A DNA stretch of 64,000 nt from Guyparkeria hydrothermalis (lineage in GTDB: Bacteria; Pseudomonadota; Gammaproteobacteria; Halothiobacillales; Halothiobacillaceae): NCBI RefSeq assembly GCF_023555385.1, contig NZ_JAJSED010000001.1:1833501-1897500 (forward strand). The letters are read 5' to 3'. The position numbers and the translations under genes are program-made. How positions within the stretch are numbered: position 1 is the stretch's first letter; every line of letters starts with the position of its first letter. Shown here in pieces: positions 7,807 to 16,533 of the stretch. Below the pieces are notes generated by a model. The model was not told where the DNA came from, ran no database searches, and worked only from the letters and a program-made list of their open reading frames with translations.

Positions 7807-9033
7807 TTACCGGTCGGTCAGGTAGAGGCGGTTGTCGATCCGTTCCAGCTCGACCGGTTCGAGCCGTTGCCCTTCGCAGGGCCCGTCGGTGCATAGGCCG
7901 TCTTCCAGCCGGAAATAGGCTTGATGCACATTGCAGCGCAGCTGCCGCTCCCCCTCGTGATCCTCGAGGAAGTCGTGCCGCTCGCGCGACAGCGGCGAGC
8001 CGTTGTGCGGGCAGACGTTTCGCCAGGCGCAGACCCGCTCGCCCTCGCGCGTGACGATCAAGGGCGCCGGCCCCTGGCCGCGCCCGCCGGGCCACACGCC
8101 GAGGGCGTCGACGTCTTCCAGGTCCTCGAGTCGGCATAGCAGGCGCGGGTCGGCAGCCGGGTCGTCGGGCCCCAGGCCTGCCAGTCCGGCCTGTGCGAGC
8201 TTGCGTTCGACCAGGCGCGCGGCGAACTCGAGCGACTCGCGAGAGCTGGCCCCTCGCGAGCGCGCGTGTATGAACCCGGCGATCAGCGTATCCCCCGCGG
8301 CGATGCTGTCCACTACGGTATCGACCGGTTGCGCCGGAACATGAGCGGGTTCGTCTTCGTCGGGCAGCGACAGCCACGCCCCCTCGCTGCCCCAGCCCAG
8401 CACCAGGATTGCCTGCGGTGCCCAGTGGCGAGCTTCGTGCAGGAATCTCGCCGGCTGGTCGAAGCCGCGGCCGTTGGCGAAGGCCTTGGAGAAGAAGATC
8501 ACGTCGGGGAACGACCACAGCTGGTCGAGGTGCTCGCGGTCCTTTTCGACCTCGAGCGAGATGGGCTGGTCGGTGACTTGCGCGCGGGCCAGCGCCAGCA
8601 TGGCCGCGGTCTCGTCGCAGGCGCGTGCCTCGAAGTGCAGCCAGTCGTAGGCGCTCGGGTCGAGCTCCATGAACGCGCCCAGATCGAATTCCGGCAGGTC
8701 GCGGTGGTGAACGATGGTGCGGCTGCCCGTCGCCCGGTTGAGCGTGATGTACGAGGTGGGCGCGTGGCCCTCGACGCGGCGGGCATGAGAGGTGTCCACG
8801 CCATAGCGATCCATCAGTTCGGCGATGCGGTGGCCGTCGGCATCCTCGGCCAGCACGCCGGCGAAGTCGCAGGGGTGGCCGAACTGGCGCAGCACCCGCA
8901 GGCTGTTGGCCACGTTGCCGCCCAGCTCCACCCGCTGCGAGCACGCGCGCTGCTCACTGTCTTCCTCGGGGTAGTGGTCGAGTTCATTGATGATGTCCAG
9001 CGTGGCGATACCCACGCCCAGCACGTTCGTCAT
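7807..9033 (-). CDS. PfkB-family sugar kinase fused to a C-terminal Rieske 2Fe-2S domain
   Basis: The first ~300 residues are a ribokinase/PfkB kinase: VGIATLDIINELDHYP, the glycine-rich QRVELGGNVANSLRVLRQFG, and the ATP/anion-hole signature DSIAAGDTLIAGF with catalytic base Asp248. The N-terminus resembles ketohexokinase-type members, but the substrate is unknown. From about residue 315 a Rieske domain follows, with CPH at 341-343 and CNVH at 367-370, which is CxH-X23-CxxH, the classical 2Fe-2S ligand set, ending in a strand-rich RLYLTDR. I see no stop or frameshift between the parts, so this is one 408-residue chain. The start overlaps the phosphoesterase stop by four bases (ATGA), indicating translational coupling. 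The pairing of a kinase and a ferredoxin-type domain is unusual. Confidence 0.9.
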   Translation of the reverse strand: MTNVLGVGIATLDIINELDHYPEEDSEQRACSQRVELGGNVANSLRVLRQFGHPCDFAGVLAEDADGHRIAELMDRYGVDTSHARRVEGHAPTSYITLNRATGSRTIVHHRDLPEFDLGAFMELDPSAYDWLHFEARACDETAAMLALARAQVTDQPISLEVEKDREHLDQLWSFPDVIFFSKAFANGRGFDQPARFLHEARHWAPQAILVLGWGSEGAWLSLPDEDEPAHVPAQPVDTVVDSIAAGDTLIAGFIHARSRGASSRESLEFAARLVERKLAQAGLAGLGPDDPAADPRLLCRLEDLEDVDALGVWPGGRGQGPAPLIVTREGERVCAWRNVCPHNGSPLSRERHDFLEDHEGERQLRCNVHQAYFRLEDGLCTDGPCEGQRLEPVELERIDNRLYLTDR

Positions 9034-9611
9034 GGCCGCCCTTGGGGTTTTTTATGGGCCGAAGTGTACGTGTCCCGCCCGCGCTTTGGGAGGGTGATTG
9101 ACTCGATTTCCCAGTGGTCGGCGGTGGCGATCAGCCGGAGAAATCCCGGCCCGCCATAGGCCCGCTGGCGGCCGGCTGCTCCGGGGTTCAGGACCCAGGG
9201 CGACTCGTCGGTATCGATCACCCGCCGATGGGTATGGCCGTAGACGATCGCCCGGGCCTCGGGATGTCGCCGTCGCAGGCGCTGGTGGCGGGTACGGGCC
9301 GGATTGACGCGGTGCCCATGCTCGATTACCAGCAGGCCGCCCGGCAGCGCGATCTCGGCCTGTTCGGGCAGGCTGTCGAGCAGTGTCTCGGTGTCCTGCG
9401 GCCACTGGCCCGGGGTGTCGTTGTTGCCGCGCACCACGATCACGTGCCCCGAGCGGGGGGCGAGTTGCCGCAGCTCGACCGGATCGACGAGATCGCCGGC
9501 GTGGACCACCACGTCGCACTCGGCGAGCAGCGGCAGCAGGTCGTGCTCCAGCGTGCCGTGCGTGTCGCTGATCAGTGCCAGCGTGATCCGTTGTCGGTCA
9601 CTGAGATCCAT
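9030..9611 (-). CDS. YfcE/MJ0936-type metallophosphoesterase
   Basis: The ~193-residue protein is a calcineurin-like phosphoesterase of the small YfcE group. Metal-binding motifs are in order: LISDTHG, VVHAGDLVD, VRGNND, and the two histidine motifs LVIEHGHRV and IVYGHTHR, ending with NPGAAGRQRAYGGPGFL. Such enzymes hydrolyse phosphodiesters in vitro, but the natural substrate is not known. I chose the ATG at 9611, which overlaps the end of the permease gene by 14 bases; the open frame extends to 9695 within the permease. It is coupled by a four-base overlap to the kinase-Rieske gene. Confidence 0.87.
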   Translation of the reverse strand: MDLSDRQRITLALISDTHGTLEHDLLPLLAECDVVVHAGDLVDPVELRQLAPRSGHVIVVRGNNDTPGQWPQDTETLLDSLPEQAEIALPGGLLVIEHGHRVNPARTRHQRLRRRHPEARAIVYGHTHRRVIDTDESPWVLNPGAAGRQRAYGGPGFLRLIATADHWEIESITLPKRGRDTYTSAHKKPQGRP

Positions 9612-10794
9612 CCCGGTCGTCCGAACAACCACAGGCTCCCTCCTCTGGTGCCTGGTTTTTCCGATGCCGGCGCCAGTAGGCGGACAGCGTCGCAATTACG
9701 ATTACCGCCAGCGCGCCCATGGCGAGCCAGTCGCCCGCCATGGCGTGGTCGGTCGGTGCCGATGCCGGCAGCGCCCAGTCGAACTGGCGCCACAGCAGAT
9801 CCAGCGTGATGCCGGCGATCAGGGCGAAAGCGATCACGCAGGCGAGATAAAGACCGATCAGGCGTGCGCCGAAGTGCTGCTTGAGGATGCCCAGCGTGCC
9901 GATGTTGGTGGCCGGCCCGGCCAGCAGGAACACCAGTGCGGCGCCCGGCGACATCCCCGCGACCAGCAGGCCGGCGGCAATCGGCGTCGAGGCGGTCGCG
10001 CAGACGTACATCGGCACGCCGATCACCGCCATCAGCAGGTAGCTGCCCACCAGTCCCCACGGCTGGTCGAAGAATCCCTCGGGAATCAGCACCACGGCGG
10101 TCGCCGCCACCGCGAGGCCGAAGAGCATCCACGGCGCGATGTCGAGCAGCACCTGGCCGAAGGCGTAGCCGAAGCCCTGCGCCAGCCGGTCGCCGGTGCT
10201 CGGTCCCGCGGCCTTGGGTGCGGCGGTTTCCGTGCCGCAACAGGAGCCGGAGGGCTGTTCGTCCTCGCCATCGCAGTGACCGCTGATCGACGGGGTCGAC
10301 TCGCAGCAGCTGGCGGCGGTCGGGTTCTCCTTCTCCTCGCCGCTGCAGCAACCGCTGTCGGTGTCGGTGGTTGCCGTCGAGTCCGGCGCCGGGCCGGCAA
10401 ATCGCCCGCTGATCAGGCCGGTGAGGATGGCGCCGACAACGGCGGCGATCGGCCGGGCGATGGCGTAGACCGGGCCGAGCAGCCCGTAGCTGACACTGAT
10501 GGAATCCGGCCCCGTTTCCGGGGTGGCGACGAGGAAGGCCATCGACGGGCCGCGTCCGGCACCCGCCGAGCGCAGGCCCAGCACGGCCGGCACCACGCCG
10601 CAGGAGCACAATGGCAGCGGCGCGCCGATCAGCGAGGCGCGCACGGTCGCGCCGGCCGACTCGCCCGAGAGATACCGGGCGATGGCCAGCCGGTCGGAGA
10701 ACGCCTTGATCAGTGCGGCGATCACCAGCCCCAGCAGCAGCCAGGGGGCGGCTTCCAGGGTCAGGAACCAGAGCTCGTTAAGCCATTGCGTCAT
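9598..10794 (-). CDS. SO_0444-type Cu/Zn efflux permease (ArsP/DUF318 superfamily)
   Basis: This 398-residue inner-membrane protein has about eight hydrophobic segments in two halves. The first half holds LPLCSCGVVPAVLGLRSAG and the second VPMYVCATASTPIAAGLL plus LAGPATNIGTLGIL, as in DUF318/ArsP-like permeases. The loop between the halves (about residues 148-195) is rich in paired cysteines and acidic residues (CCSGE, SCCES, SCCG) and the C-terminus ends ACGCSDD. Such cysteine clusters are typical of the SO_0444 copper/zinc efflux group, so metal export is the best guess. The downstream phosphoesterase overlaps its end. There is no metal-responsive regulator next to it. Confidence 0.85.
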   Translation of the reverse strand: MTQWLNELWFLTLEAAPWLLLGLVIAALIKAFSDRLAIARYLSGESAGATVRASLIGAPLPLCSCGVVPAVLGLRSAGAGRGPSMAFLVATPETGPDSISVSYGLLGPVYAIARPIAAVVGAILTGLISGRFAGPAPDSTATTDTDSGCCSGEEKENPTAASCCESTPSISGHCDGEDEQPSGSCCGTETAAPKAAGPSTGDRLAQGFGYAFGQVLLDIAPWMLFGLAVAATAVVLIPEGFFDQPWGLVGSYLLMAVIGVPMYVCATASTPIAAGLLVAGMSPGAALVFLLAGPATNIGTLGILKQHFGARLIGLYLACVIAFALIAGITLDLLWRQFDWALPASAPTDHAMAGDWLAMGALAVIVIATLSAYWRRHRKNQAPEEGACGCSDDRDGSQ

Positions 10795-10889
10795 CGTCGA
10801 CCTCCTCGAGGGCCGCCGGGCGAATGAAGCAGCCCCGCGGCGTCATCCCCAAGTGTCGCACAGATGCGACAGCCGGCCCGCGTGATTCC

Positions 10890-11612
10890 CTACTCGCCGT
10901 GGTCGAGCGCGGCGCGCACCGTGCGCCAGGCGCGACGGCTGATGGCCAGCGGCTCGTCGAGATGGCGGAGGTGGCAGTGGTGCAGACCACCTTCGTGCGT
11001 AACCGACACGATCTGGCGGGGATTGGCGAGACTGTTGCGGTGAAGCCGCAGCAACCGGCCGTCGAACCGTGCCTCAAGCTCGTTGAGGCTGGTCTCGATC
11101 CACGCCTCGCGGCGCCGGCCGTCGGCCGGGTCGAGGAAATGCAGTTGCGTGGCCTTGTCCTCGGCCAGCGCGGCGACGAGGTGTTCGGCGCCCAGGCAGA
11201 GCTCCTCTCGCCCCAGGCGCACGGGCAGCGTCGGCCGGCGGGCCTGCTGGCAGCGGGTCGGCTGGGCGGCACGGTCGATCGCCGCGCGCAGGGCGTCCGG
11301 CTCGACCGGCTTGAGCAGGTAGCCGGCCGGGGCGGTCTCGCTGGCGATCAGCGCGCGGTCGGCGTGCGCCGTGGTGTAGATGATCGCCGGCGGCAGGTCG
11401 GCCTCGCGCAGGCGGTGACCCAGCCGGATGCCGTCCTCGCCGGGCATCTCGATGTCGAGGAACACCAGGTCCGGCACCGTGCGCATCGCCTCGCAGGCCT
11501 CGTCGGCGTTGGCGGCCTCGCCGACCACCTCGACGCCACCCAGCCCGACGAGCAGCCGGCGCAGTCGCCCGCGTGCCAGCGGTTCGTCGTCGACGATCAG
11601 CGCGCGCATCAT
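10890..11612 (-). CDS. algR: AlgR-like LytTR response regulator
   Basis: The 240-residue protein has a receiver domain ([20 protein letters not shown]; phospho-acceptor Asp in FLDIEMPG near residue 55; YLLKPVE with the conserved Lys) and a C-terminal LytTR DNA-binding domain (about residues 140-235, with FLRLHRNSL-like RLLRLHRNSLANP). It matches AlgR of Pseudomonas in architecture. The start overlaps the AlgZ-like kinase stop by four bases, so the two are translated together. A second ATG one codon later is equally possible. In Pseudomonas AlgZR control pili, rhamnolipid and alginate; the targets here are unknown. Confidence 0.9.
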   Translation of the reverse strand: MMRALIVDDEPLARGRLRRLLVGLGGVEVVGEAANADEACEAMRTVPDLVFLDIEMPGEDGIRLGHRLREADLPPAIIYTTAHADRALIASETAPAGYLLKPVEPDALRAAIDRAAQPTRCQQARRPTLPVRLGREELCLGAEHLVAALAEDKATQLHFLDPADGRRREAWIETSLNELEARFDGRLLRLHRNSLANPRQIVSVTHEGGLHHCHLRHLDEPLAISRRAWRTVRAALDHGE

Positions 11613-12682
11613 GTCGTCCCTCCGTCATGCGGAATCACCAGTTTGACCCGGAAGCGTCCGTCCACCGGTCCGGCGCGCAGCGAGGCCGCCTCGCCGAACA
11701 CCAGCGCCAGTCGATCGGCGATGTTCGCCAGCGCCATGCCGTTACCGTCGCCCTTGTCCCGTTTGCCCGGCACCAGGTCGTTTTCGATCACGAGGCTGAT
11801 CGAGCGTTGTCCGACCTGGCACTCGATTCGGATCGCCCCGGCCGACTGCTGGCATTCGATACTGTGGCGCACCGCGTTTTCCACCAGTGGCTGGATGGTC
11901 AGCACCGGCAGGCGAATCTCGGGCAGCGGCTCGGGCAGCTGCCAGTCGACGTGCAGCCGTTCGCCGAGGCGCCAGTGTTCGAGATCGAGGTAGCGACGCG
12001 CCAGCTCGATCTCCTCGGCCAGCGAGACCCGCTCGTCGGCAGCCAGCGCCGCGCGGAACACCCGGGAAAGGTCCAGCACCGCCTGTTCGGCGGCCTCCGG
12101 GCGTTCGTGGATCAGTTCGGCGACCGTGTTGAGGCTGTTGAACAGGAAATGCGGCCGGATGCGCGCGTGCAGCGCGGAGAGCTCGGCCTCGGCGGCGGCG
12201 TTGATCTGGCGGGCGTTGGCGAGATGCAGCGAGAACACCCAGATGCCGAGCAACCCCACGACCAGCGCGATGGCAAGGTTGTGCAGCACGAACCGCGTGA
12301 CCGTCTCGCTCGACTCCCAGCCCACCGATTGCAGCGCGGAAAACGCGACCGCGCTGCTGACAGCGGTCACGCCGAGCAGCAGGAGCACCACCGCGGCCAG
12401 CAGGCCGGTCAGCGGCAGGTGCTGCAGCCAGCGGCGGGTCGCACACAGCAGCGCGACCGTGACCAGCGCGATCCAGGTGACCAGCCACAGCGTGGTGCCG
12501 AAGCGGCTCCAGCGCTCCTCGGCCACGCCCGGCACCAGCGAGAGCAGCAAGGACAGCGCCACACCGAGCGCGAGCGTGATCAGGATCACGCGCGCGGTGC
12601 AGAACGCCGGCAGCGCCGCGGGCAGCAGCGTGCCGTCGCGGGCGGGGTCGTTCGCGGATGCGTTGGTCGGCTGGGTTGGCAA
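11609..12682 (-). CDS. algZ: AlgZ/FimS-like LytS-family sensor histidine kinase
   Basis: The 357-residue kinase has four to five N-terminal membrane helices (about residues 28-150) with no large sensory domain. The His_kinase motif [19 protein letters not shown] (phospho-acceptor His near residue 175) and the ATP-binding N-box [10 protein letters not shown] follow. A weak G-box region ([11 protein letters not shown]) completes the LytS/YehU layout. It is cotranscribed with the AlgR-like regulator through a four-base overlap and is divergent from argH. The same argH-algZ-algR neighbourhood occurs in Pseudomonas, which supports orthology. Confidence 0.9.
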   Translation of the reverse strand: MPTQPTNASANDPARDGTLLPAALPAFCTARVILITLALGVALSLLLSLVPGVAEERWSRFGTTLWLVTWIALVTVALLCATRRWLQHLPLTGLLAAVVLLLLGVTAVSSAVAFSALQSVGWESSETVTRFVLHNLAIALVVGLLGIWVFSLHLANARQINAAAEAELSALHARIRPHFLFNSLNTVAELIHERPEAAEQAVLDLSRVFRAALAADERVSLAEEIELARRYLDLEHWRLGERLHVDWQLPEPLPEIRLPVLTIQPLVENAVRHSIECQQSAGAIRIECQVGQRSISLVIENDLVPGKRDKGDGNGMALANIADRLALVFGEAASLRAGPVDGRFRVKLVIPHDGGTT

Positions 12683-12734
12683 GCGGCGACTCCTTTCGCG
12701 TCGATGGCCTGACAGGGTCTATCTTGCCTCAAGG

Positions 12735-12786
12735 TTTCACGTGAATCGATTCGGGCCTCAGGGCGCCGGCGCTGGCTGCGATATAC
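12735..12786. promoter_or_regulatory. argH/algZ divergent control region with palindrome and -10-like box
   Basis: The 172-base divergent gap holds a perfect 10-base palindrome TTCACGTGAA at 12735-12744 and a TATACT box at 12781-12786 on the plus strand that could be the argH -10. No convincing -35 stands 17 bases before it. The palindrome could be an operator for either direction. Identity of any bound protein is unknown. Confidence 0.3.
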
Positions 12787-12854
12787 TCGCGCCATTCTCA
12801 AGGCGGGCCGGCGCGACCGACCCGACGCGAACCCGAATTGTTTCGAGGACGACC

Positions 12855-14267
12855 ATGACCGATCGCGACGACAACCCGGCCACCAAGCTCTGGGGCGGCC
12901 GCTTCTCCGAGCCCACCGACGCCTTCGTCGAGGCTTTTACCGCCTCGATCGGCTTCGACCAGCGCCTCTACGACGAGGACATCACCGGCTCGATCGCCCA
13001 TGCCCGCATGCTCGCGCGCGTCGGCGTGATCACCGAGGACGAGGCCAAGAAGATCGTCCGCGGGCTCGAGGAGATCCGCAGTGATATCGAGCGCGGCGAT
13101 CTCGCCTGGTCGGTGGAGCTCGAGGACGTGCACATGAACATCGAGGCGCGCCTGATCGACCGCATCGGCGACGTCGGCAAGAAGCTGCACACGGGCCGTT
13201 CGCGCAACGACCAGATCGCCACCGACATCCGCCTCTTCATGCGCCGCGCCGTCGACGCGATCATCCAAGAGGCCAACCGCCTGCGCCACGGGCTGGTGGA
13301 ACTGGCCGAGGCCGAGGCCGACACGGTCATGCCCGGCTTCACTCACCTGCAGGTCGCCCAGCCGGTCAGCTTCGGCCATCATCTGCTGGCCTGGCACGAC
13401 ATGCTCGAGCGCGACGTCCAGCGCCTGATCGACACGAGAAAGCGCATCAACATCATGCCGCTGGGCTCGGCGGCGCTCGCTGGCACCTCCTACCCGCTCG
13501 ACCGCGACTGGGTGGCGAAAGAGCTCGGCTTCGACGGCATCACCGAGAACTCGCTCGATGCCGTCTCCGATCGCGACTTCCAGATCGAATTCCTCGCTGC
13601 CGCCTCCACGCTGATGATGCACCTGTCGCGCATCAGCGAGGAGCTGGTGCTGTGGACCTCGGCGCAGTTCAACTTCATCGAGCTGCCCGACCGCTTCTGC
13701 ACCGGCAGCTCGATCATGCCGCAGAAGAAGAACCCGGACGTGCCAGAGCTGGTACGCGGCAAGACCGGCCGCGTCTACGGCAGCCTGTTCTCCCTGCTCA
13801 CCCTGATGAAGAGCCAGCCCTTGGCCTACAACAAGGACAACCAGGAGGACAAGGAGCCCATCTTCGACACCGTCGACACCCTGATGGGCTCGCTGCGCGC
13901 CTTCGCCGACATGATCCCGGCGATCCAGCCCAACCGCGAGCGCATGCGCGAGGCTGCCCGCCAGGGCTTCTCCACTGCCACCGACCTGGCCGATTACCTC
14001 GTCCGCCAGGGCGTGGCCTTCCGCGACGCCCACGAGATCGTCGGCAAGGCCGTGCGCCAGGCCACCGACAAGGGCTGCGATCTCGCCGACCTGTCACTGG
14101 CCGAGCTGCAGGCCCTCTCCGGTCACATCGGCGAGGACGTCTTCGACGTGCTCACCGTCGAGGGTTCCATGGCCGCCCGCGACCTGCCGGGCGGCACCGC
14201 GCCCAAGCGCGTCCGCGCCCGAGCCGTGGCGGCACGGGCGGCGCTGGATGCGTTCAAGATTGCTTAG
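12855..14267 (+). CDS. argH: Argininosuccinate lyase
   Basis: ArgH splits argininosuccinate to arginine and fumarate, the last step of arginine synthesis. The 470-residue product starts [24 protein letters not shown], the family hallmark. It contains the signature loop [12 protein letters not shown] (about residues 285-296, with the catalytic Ser) and [16 protein letters not shown]. The long open frame begins at 12126, but only the ATG at 12855, preceded by GAGGA, matches the conserved start. It is divergent from the AlgZR-like operon. A short inverted repeat follows the stop (GCCTC/GAGGC near 14284-14300) and could end transcription. Confidence 0.97.
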   Translation: MTDRDDNPATKLWGGRFSEPTDAFVEAFTASIGFDQRLYDEDITGSIAHARMLARVGVITEDEAKKIVRGLEEIRSDIERGDLAWSVELEDVHMNIEARLIDRIGDVGKKLHTGRSRNDQIATDIRLFMRRAVDAIIQEANRLRHGLVELAEAEADTVMPGFTHLQVAQPVSFGHHLLAWHDMLERDVQRLIDTRKRINIMPLGSAALAGTSYPLDRDWVAKELGFDGITENSLDAVSDRDFQIEFLAAASTLMMHLSRISEELVLWTSAQFNFIELPDRFCTGSSIMPQKKNPDVPELVRGKTGRVYGSLFSLLTLMKSQPLAYNKDNQEDKEPIFDTVDTLMGSLRAFADMIPAIQPNRERMREAARQGFSTATDLADYLVRQGVAFRDAHEIVGKAVRQATDKGCDLADLSLAELQALSGHIGEDVFDVLTVEGSMAARDLPGGTAPKRVRARAVAARAALDAFKIA

Positions 14268-14361
14268 TCGAAACTAAAAATGCTGCCTCTATCCGGGAGG
14301 CGGATGTTTGTGACAAAGTTTTGTGGTTTGCTTCCGAAAGCCCCCGCTTCCGTTATTATTG

Positions 14362-15123
14362 TTACCAGATAATGAAAGGGGGAATGGGGATGTTGTGTTC
14401 GCCAATAATTGATTTTATCGAGCTTATTAGCTCTTCGTAGTCTTTTTTGTTTTCTATTTGTGTAAATTGAGAGATATATAAAAGTCTTTCTCTCTCACTT
14501 ATGTAGGGTGCGGCTAAGTCTAGCGTCTTCCTGAAGTGCGTTTGTGCGGCGTTAACATAGGAGAGGGTTAGGTAGCGGTAAAAAACGAAGGCTGCAATCG
14601 TTGCGATGGCTATTCTGATCTCCATCAGCGTATCTTCTGCCTTTTCTAGTTCGGACTCTATTGTTTTTCTTTGTTTTTGTGTTTTTTCTATTATTTGGAA
14701 GGTCGATACTGAATCTTCTTCTTGGTAAGAGAGAAGACTCCATGCCTCGCTTTCTATTTTGTTTAGGTCGCTTTTTATGCCTTGAATGGTGCCTATTTTC
14801 CCGATGTCGCCTAGGGTTAAGAATAAAACCGTTAACACCAGAAGCACAGAATTTATGGTGACAAAGGATATGAATTCCCCGTATCCAGAGTGGTGCAGAC
14901 CCGATATCCTCTGATAAATTCTTTTCTTTAGTCTGTCACTCCCTAGGGTTGCTATGGTCAGCGTTTTTCTGAGGGCCATTGTGCCGAATTTTCTCGTTAT
15001 GAAAGCCAAGGCCATCAGGATGGCACCTGCTACAACGGCGACCTGGACAGCAAGCCAAAAATCGAGTGTCAAGGAGTACGAGGCGAATCTTTCCACGGCC
15101 TGTTTTGAGATAAGTTCTTCCAT
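14362..15123 (-). CDS. AT-rich orphan membrane protein with coiled-coil segment
   Basis: I do not recognise this 253-residue protein. It has an N-terminal membrane helix (LAVQVAVVAGAILMALAFI, about residues 25-43), a second (FVTINSVLLVLTVLFLTLG, about 86-104), then a charged helical stretch with coiled-coil character (SDLNKIESE to SELEKAEDTLMEIR, about 115-170). A third hydrophobic segment (IAIATIAAFVFYRYLTL) and a soluble tail follow. Base composition is strikingly unlike the neighbours: the row 14641-14700 has only 16 G/C in 60, in a region otherwise far above half. Codon use is accordingly A/T-ending, a sign of recent acquisition. No clear Shine-Dalgarno is visible. It lies 34 bases downstream of the esterase gene on the same strand. 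Confidence 0.75.
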   Translation of the reverse strand: MEELISKQAVERFASYSLTLDFWLAVQVAVVAGAILMALAFITRKFGTMALRKTLTIATLGSDRLKKRIYQRISGLHHSGYGEFISFVTINSVLLVLTVLFLTLGDIGKIGTIQGIKSDLNKIESEAWSLLSYQEEDSVSTFQIIEKTQKQRKTIESELEKAEDTLMEIRIAIATIAAFVFYRYLTLSYVNAAQTHFRKTLDLAAPYISERERLLYISQFTQIENKKDYEELISSIKSIIGEHNIPIPPFIIW

Positions 15124-15157
15124 GATTTTCTATCGGCGTTGTTTTTTGGGGGAGGGG

Positions 15158-15787
15158 TTAGTTTGTATCTACCTGCTGTGCCAGCCAGTCGATAATATCG
15201 TTAAGCTCATCGGGGATGATGCCGTGTTCGACCGGGTAATGCCGCTCGGTGACATTCGTTAGGCCGCAGTCCTGCAGGAACGCATTCAGCCGGCCGGCGG
15301 CGCGCACCGGGATTAGCTGATCGTGCTCGCCGTGGCCGATGAACACTGCCGGGTCGCGGCCGTCGCTGGGTTTCTCGATCTGCTCGGGGGCGGGCAGCCA
15401 GGTGGAGAGCATCACGGCGGCCAGCGGCGGTCGCGGCAGGGTCAGCATCAGGCGGTTGGCGAGCACGCCGCCCTGTGAGAAGCCCCCGAGGATGTAGGGG
15501 TCGTCGCCGACCGTGTCCTGCACCTGCTGCTGCAGGTCGGCGGTGATGCCGAGGAGGCTGTCGCGGTCGGCCTCGATGTTGCCCTCGTCGGCGATCAGGT
15601 CGAACCAGCTGGGCATGGGCAGCCCGCCGTTGAGCGACACCGGAGAGACCGGCGCGTCCGGGCGGTGGATCTGCCAGTGGTGGTCGGTCAGCGTAACGCG
15701 CTGGGTGATCAGGTCGCTGATGGGGGCGAGATCGTCGCCGTCGGCGCCGAGGCCGTGGAACAGGAACAGGTGCAGCGGTCGAGTCAT
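15158..15787 (-). CDS. Carboxylesterase/YpfH-type alpha/beta hydrolase
   Basis: The 209-residue enzyme belongs to the phospholipase/carboxylesterase (acyl-protein thioesterase-like) family. It starts HLFLFHGLGADGDDL and holds the nucleophile Ser in GGFSQGG, an acid region VFIGHGEHDQLIPV and the catalytic His in YPVEHGIIPDE. It is cytoplasmic, with no signal peptide. These enzymes hydrolyse short acyl esters; the physiological substrate is unknown. It is divergent from pdxH, with 98 bases between. Confidence 0.9.
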   Translation of the reverse strand: MTRPLHLFLFHGLGADGDDLAPISDLITQRVTLTDHHWQIHRPDAPVSPVSLNGGLPMPSWFDLIADEGNIEADRDSLLGITADLQQQVQDTVGDDPYILGGFSQGGVLANRLMLTLPRPPLAAVMLSTWLPAPEQIEKPSDGRDPAVFIGHGEHDQLIPVRAAGRLNAFLQDCGLTNVTERHYPVEHGIIPDELNDIIDWLAQQVDTN

Positions 15788-15885
15788 CGTGCCGTGTCCT
15801 TCGTAGTTGGACGGTCGTTTCTGGAAACCGGTGGTTTGACTACCCTATAGTCTCGCACGGCAAACCACTCGTATCAGGAGCACCC

Positions 15886-16533
15886 ATGGCGGGCGAATTC
15901 GATCACCGTGCCGACCGGCGCGACTACCTCCACGGCGCACTGGATCGCCACGATCTCGCCGACGATCCGGTCGACCAGTTGGCCAACTGGCTGATCGCCG
16001 CGCGCGAGGCGGGCAACTTCGATCCCACCGCGATGTGCGTCTCCACCGTCGACGCCGAGGGCTGGCCGTCGGCGCGCTACGTGCTGTTGAAGCACTTCGA
16101 TGCGCGCGGCCTGTGCTTCTACACCGACACCCGCAGCCGCAAGGGGCAGGAGCTGGACGCCAATCCGCGCGCCGCGCTGACCTTCTTCTGGCCGGAGGTC
16201 GACCGGCAGGTGCGCGTCGCCGGCACCGTCGAGCGCCTCTCCGACGAGGACAACGAGGCCTACTTCCGCCAGCGCCCGCGCGGTTCTCGGCTGGCGGCGA
16301 TCACCTCCACCCAGAGCGCGCCGATCGAGTCGCGCCAGGCGCTGGAGGCCCGCTTCGAGGAAATGTCCGAGCGCTACCCGGAGGGCGACGTGCCGCGCAA
16401 TCCCGCCTGGGGTGGCTACCGCATCGTGCCGCGCGAGTGGGAGTTCTGGCAGGGCCGGCCGTCGCGGCTGCACGACCGCTTCGCCTATGTGCGGGATGGC
16501 GACAACTGGATCATCGAGCGGCTGATGCCATGA
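15886..16533 (+). CDS. pdxH: Pyridoxamine 5'-phosphate oxidase
   Basis: PdxH oxidises pyridoxine- or pyridoxamine-5'-phosphate to pyridoxal phosphate with FMN and oxygen. The 215-residue protein has the expected size and motifs: FDPTAMCVSTVDAEGWPSARYVLLK (FMN-binding strand), FYTDTRSRKGQELDANPRAALTFFW, and the C-terminal signature WGGYRIVPREWEFWQGRPSRLHDRF. The Shine-Dalgarno is weak (AGGAGC). Its stop overlaps the ung start by four bases, so the two are coupled. Confidence 0.97.
   Translation: MAGEFDHRADRRDYLHGALDRHDLADDPVDQLANWLIAAREAGNFDPTAMCVSTVDAEGWPSARYVLLKHFDARGLCFYTDTRSRKGQELDANPRAALTFFWPEVDRQVRVAGTVERLSDEDNEAYFRQRPRGSRLAAITSTQSAPIESRQALEARFEEMSERYPEGDVPRNPAWGGYRIVPREWEFWQGRPSRLHDRFAYVRDGDNWIIERLMP

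Noticed and set aside
7787-8944. Upstream extension of the GGDEF/EAL reading frame to a 1053-residue protein
   Set aside because: The extra 386 codons lie antiparallel-free but in another frame of the kinase-Rieske gene and read as Arg/Pro/Ala-rich low-complexity sequence. The ATG at 7786 has a good ribosome binding site.
12126-12854. Extension of the argH frame over the algZ gene
   Set aside because: The translation is antisense to AlgZ and has no argininosuccinate lyase similarity before [15 protein letters not shown].
16035-16529. Longer start for uracil-DNA glycosylase inside pdxH
   Set aside because: The extra residues are out-of-frame pdxH translation. The ATGA overlap start gives the family length.
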